From contig NZ_NOKT01000007.1 in assembly GCF_002237655.1 (NCBI RefSeq), forward strand, positions 186,001 through 250,000: 64,000 nucleotides of DNA, in the 5' to 3' direction. This DNA comes from Streptomyces sp. XY006 (GTDB taxonomy: Bacteria > Actinomycetota > Actinomycetes > Streptomycetales > Streptomycetaceae). The position numbers and the translations under genes are program-made. Of the stretch, positions 42,897 to 49,880 are shown piece after piece. Position 1 is the stretch's first letter; each line of letters opens with the position of its first letter. Under the pieces are notes generated by a model. It did not search any database. It worked only from the letters and a program-made list of their open reading frames with translations, and had not been told where the DNA came from.

Positions 42897-43384
42897 GACT
42901 GCTCCGTCTCGTGCTCGCGGAAGGGGTCGAGCGGGTCAAGGGGTGCGTCGAGCAGGGTCGTCAGGTCGCGCATGAACGCCTCGGTCCGCGCGCTGCCGAG
43001 ACCGCCGAGGGGGTCCAGCAGCTGCCGGAGCAGTCCTTGGACGACGTCGATCGCCCGCCGGGTGACGTCGCGTCCCTCCTCGGTGAGGGCGAGCTGCACC
43101 GCGCGCGGGTCGCGCGGGTCCCGGGTGCGCTCCAGGAGGCCGGCGGTCTCCAGCGCGCGGGCCAGCTTCGACACATAGAGCGGTTCCAGCCCGGTGTGGT
43201 CGGCCAGGCGGCGCTGACTGGGACGCTCACCGGCGCGCTGCATGCCGTACAGCGAGGCGACGAGCGAGTACTGCGCGTGGGTCAGCCCCAGCGGGGCGAC
43301 CGCCCGGTCGACGGCCACCCGCCACTTCATCGACAGCCGCCACACCAGGAAACCGGGCGTCGCGCCTTCGGTGCCTTTGCTCAT
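42893..43384 (-). CDS. MarR-family transcriptional regulator
   Basis: A 163-residue MarR protein: LTHAQYSLVASLYGMQRAGE, RRLADHTGLEPLYVSKLARA (recognition helix), LLERTRDPRDPRAVQLALTE (DPRDxRAV wing signature). ATG at 43384 fits the family length. Upstream, 43396-43445, repeated CATGGCTACT motifs include an inverted repeat overlapping the expected promoter, so it is probably autoregulated; the divergent pirin gene may also be a target. Confidence 0.9.
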   Translation of the reverse strand: MSKGTEGATPGFLVWRLSMKWRVAVDRAVAPLGLTHAQYSLVASLYGMQRAGERPSQRRLADHTGLEPLYVSKLARALETAGLLERTRDPRDPRAVQLALTEEGRDVTRRAIDVVQGLLRQLLDPLGGLGSARTEAFMRDLTTLLDAPLDPLDPFREHETEQS

Positions 43385-43395
43385 GCTCAAAAAGA

Positions 43396-43445
43396 GTACA
43401 TGGCTACTATGTACATGGCTACTGTTTTCTCTGTGCATGGCTACT
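43396..43445. promoter_or_regulatory. MarR operator candidate with three direct repeats
   Basis: GTACAT-GGCTACT-ATGTAC (43396-43414) is a perfect 6-bp inverted repeat. TRCATGGCTACT-type units (TACATGGCTACT, TACATGGCTACT, TGCATGGCTACT) start at 43397, 43412 and 43434. They lie 12-61 bp upstream of the MarR ATG in locally AT-richer DNA. Confidence 0.75.
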
Positions 43446-43543
43446 GTCTCTCCGGCGTCGTCGTCTTCCGCCCGGCGGGACCGGGGCGGCGCGGCCGGGT
43501 GACGCGCTGACGCGGAGTCGTCCGCCGGACTAGGTTGTGCGCC

Positions 43544-44509
43544 ATGAGCAATCTCGAGCGGGAGGCGGCTCCCGCCGTGTGCGGGGGCCGGGGCTTCGTG
43601 GTGGCGGAACCGGTCCGGGAGCTGCTGAGTCCCCGGCACGTCAGACTCGGCGAGTCCAGCGAGGTCCGCCGGCTGCTGCCCAACCTGGGGCGCCGCATGG
43701 TCGGCGCCTGGTGCTTCGTCGACCACTACGGCCCCGACGACATCGCCGACGAGCCCGGCATGCAGGTGCCCCCGCACCCCCACATGGGGCTGCAGACGGT
43801 GAGCTGGCTGCACGAGGGCGAGGTGCTGCACCGCGACTCCACCGGCAGCCTCCAGACGATCCGGCCGCGCGAGCTGGGCCTGATGACCTCGGGCCGGGCG
43901 ATCAGCCACTCCGAGGAGAGCCCTCGGTCGCACGCCCGCTTCCTGCACGGCGCTCAGCTGTGGGTGGCCCTGCCCGACGGCCACCGCCACACCGAGCCGC
44001 GCTTCGAGCACCACGCCGATCTGCCGCTCGTCACCGGCCCCGGTCTCACCGCCACGGTGATCCTGGGCGCCCTGGACGGCACGGCCTCGCCCGGCACGGC
44101 CTACACCCCGATCGTCGGCGCGGACCTGGCCCTGACCCGGGGCGCGGAGGTACGGCTGCCCCTGGAGCCGGACTTCGAGTACGCCGTCCTGGCCATGTCC
44201 GGGGAGGCCCACGTCGACGGCGTCCCGGTGCTGCCCGGCTCGATGCTCTACCTCGGCTGCGGCCGCAGCGCGCTGCCCCTGCGGGCGGAGTCGGACGCGG
44301 GCCTGATGCTCCTGGGCGGCGAGCCGTTCGACGAGGAGCTGATCATGTTCTGGAACTGGATCGGCCGCTCCCAGGAGGAGATCGAGCAGGCGCGGCGGGA
44401 CTGGATGGAGGGGACGCGGTTCGGCGAGGTGAAGGGGTACGACGGCGATCCGCTGCCGGCTCCGGAGCTGCCGGTGACGCCGCTCAAGCCCCGGGGGAGG
44501 GTGCGCTGA
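43544..44509 (+). CDS. Pirin-family protein
   Basis: A 321-residue double-cupin pirin. GAWCFVDHYGPDDIADEPGM opens the pirin domain, PPHPHMGLQTVSWLHEGEVL and HRDSTGSLQTIRPRELGLMT carry the metal ligands (three His, one Glu), and ISHSEESPR is the next block. Pirins act as quercetinase-like dioxygenases or redox cofactors. ATG at 43544; GTG at 43535 would add three residues. Divergent from the MarR pair. Confidence 0.93.
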   Translation: MSNLEREAAPAVCGGRGFVVAEPVRELLSPRHVRLGESSEVRRLLPNLGRRMVGAWCFVDHYGPDDIADEPGMQVPPHPHMGLQTVSWLHEGEVLHRDSTGSLQTIRPRELGLMTSGRAISHSEESPRSHARFLHGAQLWVALPDGHRHTEPRFEHHADLPLVTGPGLTATVILGALDGTASPGTAYTPIVGADLALTRGAEVRLPLEPDFEYAVLAMSGEAHVDGVPVLPGSMLYLGCGRSALPLRAESDAGLMLLGGEPFDEELIMFWNWIGRSQEEIEQARRDWMEGTRFGEVKGYDGDPLPAPELPVTPLKPRGRVR

Positions 44510-44645
44510 GCCACGGCCGGGCGGAGCCTTCGGCGACGGGCGCGGGCGGCCCGCACCCCGGGCAGGAGGGGCGGCTCTCGCGGGGGCAGGGCGGGCGGCC
44601 CCGGCCCGCACCGCCCACACGGGCAGGCCGCCTCGCCCTTCCGGG

Positions 44646-45812
44646 TCACTGGTCGCCCGGCGCCGTCGCCCGCTGGTCCACCTCGACGTCACGGCGTCGC
44701 ACCCCGGCGAACCGGGTGGGCCGGAACGGCCGCAGGAGTTCCTGCTCCTGACCGGTCGTGATCTCGGCCGCGGCCAGCCGGCCCAGCACCGGCGCCAGCG
44801 TGATCCCGCTGTGCGACACGAGACAGTAGACGCGGGACCGGGCGGAGGCAGGACCGGCGACGGTGAGGCCGTCCGCGGGCAGGGAGCGGAAGCCGACCCG
44901 CAGGTCGATCCGCGGGGCCGGGCCGGGCTCGGGCAGCAGCGCGCGGAACTGGCGGGCGAGGGTGGCCGCGATCTCCCCCTCCGGGGCGGGCGGCGCCGCT
45001 GGGTCGACGTCCGCGTTCAGATCGAGGGCCTGCACGACGGTGTGCCCTCCGGCCGCGGGGCGGAGGTTGAGCCCGGGACCGTGGACCACGCAGCGCAGGC
45101 CGAGCGCCGGTGAGCGGACGTATCCCAGCAGGCCGACCGTCTGCGACCCGCGCGCGGTGTCCGTCACCATCGGCACCTCGATCCCGGCCCGCGCGGCCAG
45201 CCGCTCCGTCCAGCGGCCCGCCGCCAGGACGGCGACATCACCCCGGACGGCCTCGCCGCCGGCCAGGGCGACGGACACTCCGCCCGGCCGGTCCTCGATG
45301 CCCACGACCTCACCCCGTGCGCACCGCGTACCGTGCCGCCCGGCGTCCGCCAGCAGGTTCGCCAGGAACACGTCGGGCAGGACGTAGCCCTCGGTGGGGA
45401 AGTGCGCGACGGCCGTCACGGTCGCCGGGATCCGCAGGTCGCCGGCGATCCGTCCCGCTTCCTCCCGCGTGACCGGCCGCGCGGGGTAGCCGAGGGACCG
45501 CAGACGCTCCACATCGGCCACGAGCCGCTCCTCGCCCGCGCCGTCCGCCCAGCGCAGGGCCCCGCTGGGGACGTACGACCGCGGACCCGGCAGCCGCGCG
45601 GCGAGCCGGGCGTGCTCCTCCATCCCGGCGACGTTCAGCCGGTGGTAGTCCACGTCGTGCTTGCGGTTCGAGTTGACCCAGGCGAACGTCGTGGCGCTCG
45701 TGCCGGTGCCGGCACCCCGGTGATCCAGCAGCAGCACGTCCGCGCCGGCGACGGACAGGTGCCTCGCGGCGCTCACTCCCAGCACACCCGCACCGATGAC
45801 GACGACCCTCAT
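44646..45812 (-). CDS. FAD-dependent amine/amino-acid oxidoreductase (DAO family)
   Basis: A 388-residue D-amino-acid-oxidase-fold flavoprotein. MRVVVIGAGVLGVSAARHLS is the FAD dinucleotide loop, ATTFAWVNSNRKHDVDYHRL the family N-terminal segment, GDVAVLAAGRWTERLAARAG the second FAD contact, and VSHSGITLAPVLGRLAAAEI the C-terminal FAD block. Likely oxidises an amino acid or N-methyl amine (sarcosine/D-amino acid types). ATG at 45812 starts exactly at the FAD loop. Confidence 0.88.
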   Translation of the reverse strand: MRVVVIGAGVLGVSAARHLSVAGADVLLLDHRGAGTGTSATTFAWVNSNRKHDVDYHRLNVAGMEEHARLAARLPGPRSYVPSGALRWADGAGEERLVADVERLRSLGYPARPVTREEAGRIAGDLRIPATVTAVAHFPTEGYVLPDVFLANLLADAGRHGTRCARGEVVGIEDRPGGVSVALAGGEAVRGDVAVLAAGRWTERLAARAGIEVPMVTDTARGSQTVGLLGYVRSPALGLRCVVHGPGLNLRPAAGGHTVVQALDLNADVDPAAPPAPEGEIAATLARQFRALLPEPGPAPRIDLRVGFRSLPADGLTVAGPASARSRVYCLVSHSGITLAPVLGRLAAAEITTGQEQELLRPFRPTRFAGVRRRDVEVDQRATAPGDQ

Positions 45813-45905
45813 GGCCTGTGCGTCCCCTCTCGTCGATCTTGCCGTTCCGGGCGAACACCGCTGCCGCACAGGTCACTATGGGAGGACCGGTGTGAGGAGG
45901 CTGTG

Positions 45906-46757
45906 GTGCTCGGAAGGTGCGCGCGGTGGCTCGTGGGCGTCATGACCGTCGTCTGCATGGTGCTCGTCGGCCCCAGCGCGCCGAGCGGTGCCCTGCTCGG
46001 CGCGTCGCTGCCCGTCGGGTCCGTCAAGGACGTTGTACCGAACCGGGTCATGACGTGGAACCTCTGCAACCCGTGCGATACGGCCAACGCCGACCGGGCC
46101 GCGGAGATCGCCGCCTACGCCCCGCAGGTCATCGGCATGCAGGAGGCGTGCGTCCGTGACGTCGAGAGCATCCGGGAGCACCTGAGGAACCTGCACGGGC
46201 TGGTCTACCACGTCGAGTACGGGAGCGTCCTGCGCAAGTGGGGGCGGTGCGGGGGAGCGCCGTGGAGCCCGGGCGCCTTCGGCCAGGCGATCCTCTCCGC
46301 GGCACCGATGACGGACGCCGTCAGCGTGGAGTATCCCGACGGCGGTTCGGAGGACCGCGGGTACATGGCCGTCACGACCACCGTGGGCGGTGAGTCCGTC
46401 CGGGTCTTCAACACCCATCTCGCGCAGCGGCAGCAGGAGGAGGTCCGGGCGGAGCAGGTCCGCGTCCTGGCCGCGGCCGCCGCCCGGCACGAACGCGCGG
46501 TCCTCATCGGCGACTTCAACGCCGTGCCCGACGCCCCCGAGCTCACCCCGGTGCAGCAGGTGGCGGTGGAGGCGGACGCCCGGTGCCGGCCCGCGTCCAC
46601 CGGCGACTGCGAGCCGACCACCGACTGGCAGCTCAGGTTCGACTACGTCTTCCTGCGCGGCGTCACCGCCCTCGGCCACCGGGTGCAGCCGAACGAGGCC
46701 TCGGACCACCACATGGTCTACGCCGACCTGCGCACCGAGGAGCGGCCCGGGGCGTGA
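45906..46757 (+). CDS. Secreted endonuclease/exonuclease/phosphatase-family protein
   Basis: A 283-residue exported EEP-fold enzyme. A signal sequence (WLVGVMTVVCMVLVG, about 7-22) precedes VMTWNLCNPCDTANADRA (Asn metal contact), VIGMQEACVRDVESI (Glu metal ligand), VFNTHLAQRQQEEVRAEQ (catalytic His region), VLIGDFNAVPDAPE (Asp/Asn pair), and ASDHHMVYADL (final Asp-His). Four cysteines suggest disulfides outside the cell. Substrate may be nucleic acid, phospholipid or a phosphoester. GTG 45906 has GGAGG 5 nt upstream; GTG 45903 is adjacent. Confidence 0.88.
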   Translation: MLGRCARWLVGVMTVVCMVLVGPSAPSGALLGASLPVGSVKDVVPNRVMTWNLCNPCDTANADRAAEIAAYAPQVIGMQEACVRDVESIREHLRNLHGLVYHVEYGSVLRKWGRCGGAPWSPGAFGQAILSAAPMTDAVSVEYPDGGSEDRGYMAVTTTVGGESVRVFNTHLAQRQQEEVRAEQVRVLAAAAARHERAVLIGDFNAVPDAPELTPVQQVAVEADARCRPASTGDCEPTTDWQLRFDYVFLRGVTALGHRVQPNEASDHHMVYADLRTEERPGA

Positions 46758-46845
46758 AGCCCTGGTGAAAACCCTGTGGAAGCGGTGTCACAGGTGCCGT
46801 TTATGCTGCTCCGAACGATCACGCGGGACCAGGGGAGGGCGCGGC

Positions 46846-47832
46846 ATGTTCGGCAGGCTGTTCGGCAGGGGCGAGGAGAGACCCGCGGCGGATCCGCACG
46901 CCCTTCCCGTCCCGCGCAGGCACAAGCACGGCACGTACACGCTGCGCGCGCTCGGCGACACCCGGGTGCTCGCGCTGGTGGAGGCGGCCGACGCGGGCGA
47001 CTGGGACGCGGTCAAGGCGGCGCTGGCCCCCTTCGACCCCGGCCGCGACCACCAGGTCCTGGGCGAACTCGCCGACCTGGACGGCGTGCAGGACTGGATC
47101 GTGCGCGCCGTCGAGGAGGACAAGGAGCACCGGGCGACCGCCCTGCTGATATCCGGGACGCGCCACGTCAGCTGGGGCTGGGAGGCCCGCACCGCCGCGC
47201 GCGCCGTGGACGTCACGCAGGAGCAGTGGCGCATCTTCCACGAGCGGCTCCGCATCGCCGAGGAGCACCTGCTGGAGGCCGCCGAACTGCGCCCCGACTG
47301 GGTCACGCCGTGGCGCCGCCTCCTCACCTCCGGCCGGGGCATGTCGCTGGGCCGGGCCGTCAACGAGACCCGGCTCGACGCCGCCCTGCGCCGCGACCCG
47401 CTGGACCTGGAGACCCATCTGGAGTGGCTGTCGCAGTTGCAGCCCCGCTGGGGCGGCGAACCGGGGCAGGCCCTGGCGTACGCCCAGGAGGTGTTCGCCC
47501 GCGCCCCGCACGGGCACCGCCTCGGCTGCCTGATCGCCATGGCGTACATCGAGGAGTGGGTCGAGGCGGACCGCGGGGACTACCTGGAAACCGACGAGAT
47601 CCGGGCGCAGTTGCGGGAGGCCGCGGACCACAGCATCCTGCACCCCGCGTACGTGTGGCGCCCGGGCTGGCAGCACGACTTCAACATGTTCGCCATGGCC
47701 CTGTCGCTGGCCGGTGAACGCCACACCGTCCGGCGGGTCTTCCGGACTCTGGACGGCGCCTACACCGAGTGGCCCTGGACCTACTTCGCGGAGCCGGAGA
47801 AGCAGTTCGCCCGCCACCACCGCAAGGCCTGA
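46846..47832 (+). CDS. Uncharacterised helical-repeat (TPR-like) protein
   Basis: A 328-residue protein rich in amphipathic helices: RVLALVEAADAGDWDAVKAA, WRIFHERLRIAEEHLLEAAE, EDLETHLEWL-type segments such as DPLDLETHLEWLSQLQPRWG, HGHRLGCLIAMAYIEEWVEA, and a conserved-looking Trp-rich end (YTEWPWTYFAEPEKQFARHH). No catalytic motif or signal peptide. I do not recognise a named family; the layout is TPR/HEAT-like. ATG at 46846 with GGGGAGGG 6 nt upstream. Its 3' end is partly copied in tandem downstream. It precedes the HSP90-TPR pair on the same strand. Confidence 0.65.
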   Translation: MFGRLFGRGEERPAADPHALPVPRRHKHGTYTLRALGDTRVLALVEAADAGDWDAVKAALAPFDPGRDHQVLGELADLDGVQDWIVRAVEEDKEHRATALLISGTRHVSWGWEARTAARAVDVTQEQWRIFHERLRIAEEHLLEAAELRPDWVTPWRRLLTSGRGMSLGRAVNETRLDAALRRDPLDLETHLEWLSQLQPRWGGEPGQALAYAQEVFARAPHGHRLGCLIAMAYIEEWVEADRGDYLETDEIRAQLREAADHSILHPAYVWRPGWQHDFNMFAMALSLAGERHTVRRVFRTLDGAYTEWPWTYFAEPEKQFARHHRKA

Positions 47833-47921
47833 GCCCCGCGATCACCGCAAGGCCCTGAGCCCCGCGATCACCGCCAGGCCTGAGCCCTGCCACGCGGCAA
47901 GGTCCGAGCCCCGTCTCACGG
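47824..47921. repeat. Degenerate 23-26-bp tandem repeat, four copies
   Basis: Units start at 47824, 47849, 47875 and 47899. The first two are near-identical (AAGGCCTGAGCCCCGCGATC and AAGGCCCTGAGCCCCGCGAT); the later two have diverged. The first unit covers the last codons and stop of the 328-residue gene. Confidence 0.8.
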
Positions 47922-48036
47922 AACACCGCCTCCCCGAGCCCGGGTACGGCTGTCACCGCCGTACCCGAGTGCCGGGCGGACCCGTCCGGCCCCGCGCCGC
48001 CCGCCACCCGTCACCCTTCCCACCCCGGACTGCCCG

Positions 48037-49878
48037 ATGACACTGCCCCACCCCGCCGCCGACCGCACCTTCCAGGTGGATCTGCGCGGCCTCGTCGACC
48101 TCCTCTCCCACCACCTCTACTCCAGCCCCCGCGTCTACCTGCGCGAGCTGATGCAGAACGCGGTCGACGCGCTGACCGCCCGGCACACCCTCGAACCCGA
48201 CGCCCCGACCGGCGCCTTCGGCGTGCGCCTGTACGCCGACGGCGCCGTGGTCCGCGTCGAGGACGACGGCGTCGGCCTCACCGAGGCCGACGTCCACAGC
48301 TTCCTCGCCACCATCGGCCGCAGCAGCAAGCGCGCGGACCGGATCGCCGAGCAACGCGGCGACTTCATCGGCCAGTTCGGCATCGGCCTGCTCTCCTGCT
48401 TCCTCGTCGCCGACGAGATCCACGTCCTCAGCCGCTCCGCCCGCACCCCGGACGCCCCGGCCGTGGAGTGGCGCGGACGCGGCGACGGCAGCTACAGCGT
48501 CCGCACCCTGCCCGCCTCCGCCCGCCCCCGCCCCGGCACCACGGTCACGCTGACCCCCCGCGCCGACGCGGGCGAGTGGACCCGCCCGGCGCAGGTGCAC
48601 GCCCTGGCCCGCCACTTCGGCTCCCTGCTGCGCCACCCGCTGACCTTCGACGACGGCACGGCCGGGCCCGGAGCCCCGGGCACGTCCGTCAACCCCGAGC
48701 CCGCCCCCTGGGCGCGCACGTACCCCACCCCGGGCGCCCGTTCCCGCGCCCTGGCCGCCTACGGCGAGGAGGTCTTCGGCTTCACACCGCTGGACACCGT
48801 CGAGCTGGACCTGCCGGCCGTCGGCCTGAAGGGCATCGCCTGCGTGCTGCCCGAGACGGTCCCGGCCGGACGCCGCCACGGCCACCGCGTGCACGTCAAG
48901 GGCATGCTGCTGTCCGAGCAGGCCGAGGAGATCCTGCCCGACTGGGCGTTCTTCGTCCGCTGCGTGGTCGACGCCGAGAGCCTGCGCCCGACCGCGTCCC
49001 GCGAGGCCCTGTACGAGGACGACACCCTCGCCGCCGTCCGCGACGCCCTCGCCGAGAAGCTGCGCGCCTGGATCGCCCGGGCCGCCGCCAGCGACCCGGA
49101 CCTGCTGCACCGCTTCCTCCAGGCCCACCACCTGGCCGTGAAGTCGCTCGCCGTGCACGACGACGAGATCCTGCGGATGCTGCTGCCCTGGCTGCCGTTC
49201 GAGACCACCGACGGACACACCACCCTCGACGAGTTCGCGCGCACTCACCGCACCGTGCTCGTGACGTCGAGCGTGGAGGAGTTCCGCCAGGTCGCCGCGA
49301 TCGCCTCGGCCGCCGGGCTGGGCGTCGTCAACGGCGGCTACACCTACGACCGCGAACTGGTCCACCGGCTCCCCGAGATCAGGCCCGAGGCCACCGTCGC
49401 CGACCTCGACCCGGCGACCCTCACCGCCCACCTCGACCCCGTCGACCGGGAGACGGAACTCGCCGCCGCGGCCTACCTCGCCCAGGCCCGCGACGCCCTG
49501 GCCGTCTTCGACTGCGACGTCGCGCTGCGCACCTTCCAGCCGGCCTCGGCCCCCGCCCTGCTCGTCGACAGCCGCGAGGCCCGGCACGAGCGGACCCGCT
49601 CGCAGCTCGCCCGCGAGCAGGAGGGCGGCCTGTGGGGCGACATCCTCGGCGCCCTGCGCCAGGAGGCCCCGAGGGCCCAGCTGATCCTCAACCAGCTCAA
49701 TCCGCTGGTGCGCACCGCCGTCGCCATCGACGAGCCCGAGCTGGCCCGCACCAGTGCCGAAGCCCTCTACGGGCAGGCCGCGATGCTGTCCCGCCGCCCG
49801 CTCAGGCCCGCCGAGTCGAGCCTGATCAACCGCTCCTTCCTCGACCTTCTCGCCCACGCCCTCCGCAAGGACAGCTGA
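48037..49878 (+). CDS. HSP90-family chaperone-like ATPase
   Basis: A 613-residue GHKL ATPase of the HSP90/HtpG type. TFQVDLRGLVDLLSHHLYSS, then LRELMQNAVDALTARHTL (N box, catalytic Glu/Asn), VRVEDDGVGLTEADVHSFLA (G1 box), TIGRSSKRADRIAEQ, and GQFGIGLLSCFLVADEIHV (G2 box). The middle domain has VHVKGMLLSEQAEEILPDWA, FFVRCVVDAESLRPTASREA. The C-terminal third is divergent and there is no MEEVD tail. It is probably cytosolic and followed after 2 bp by a large TPR protein, a pairing that suggests a chaperone with a dedicated cofactor. Confidence 0.9.
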   Translation: MTLPHPAADRTFQVDLRGLVDLLSHHLYSSPRVYLRELMQNAVDALTARHTLEPDAPTGAFGVRLYADGAVVRVEDDGVGLTEADVHSFLATIGRSSKRADRIAEQRGDFIGQFGIGLLSCFLVADEIHVLSRSARTPDAPAVEWRGRGDGSYSVRTLPASARPRPGTTVTLTPRADAGEWTRPAQVHALARHFGSLLRHPLTFDDGTAGPGAPGTSVNPEPAPWARTYPTPGARSRALAAYGEEVFGFTPLDTVELDLPAVGLKGIACVLPETVPAGRRHGHRVHVKGMLLSEQAEEILPDWAFFVRCVVDAESLRPTASREALYEDDTLAAVRDALAEKLRAWIARAAASDPDLLHRFLQAHHLAVKSLAVHDDEILRMLLPWLPFETTDGHTTLDEFARTHRTVLVTSSVEEFRQVAAIASAAGLGVVNGGYTYDRELVHRLPEIRPEATVADLDPATLTAHLDPVDRETELAAAAYLAQARDALAVFDCDVALRTFQPASAPALLVDSREARHERTRSQLAREQEGGLWGDILGALRQEAPRAQLILNQLNPLVRTAVAIDEPELARTSAEALYGQAAMLSRRPLRPAESSLINRSFLDLLAHALRKDS

Positions 49879-49880
49879 CG

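Noticed and set aside
44510..44645. Terminator hairpin between the pirin and DAO genes
   Set aside because: Only short imperfect GC arms are present; no stem comparable with the other terminators in the window.
48468..49880. In-frame upstream extension of the TPR protein through the HSP90 gene
   Set aside because: That part is an out-of-frame shadow of HSP90 (Arg/Pro-rich); the TPR protein has a proper ATG at 49881.
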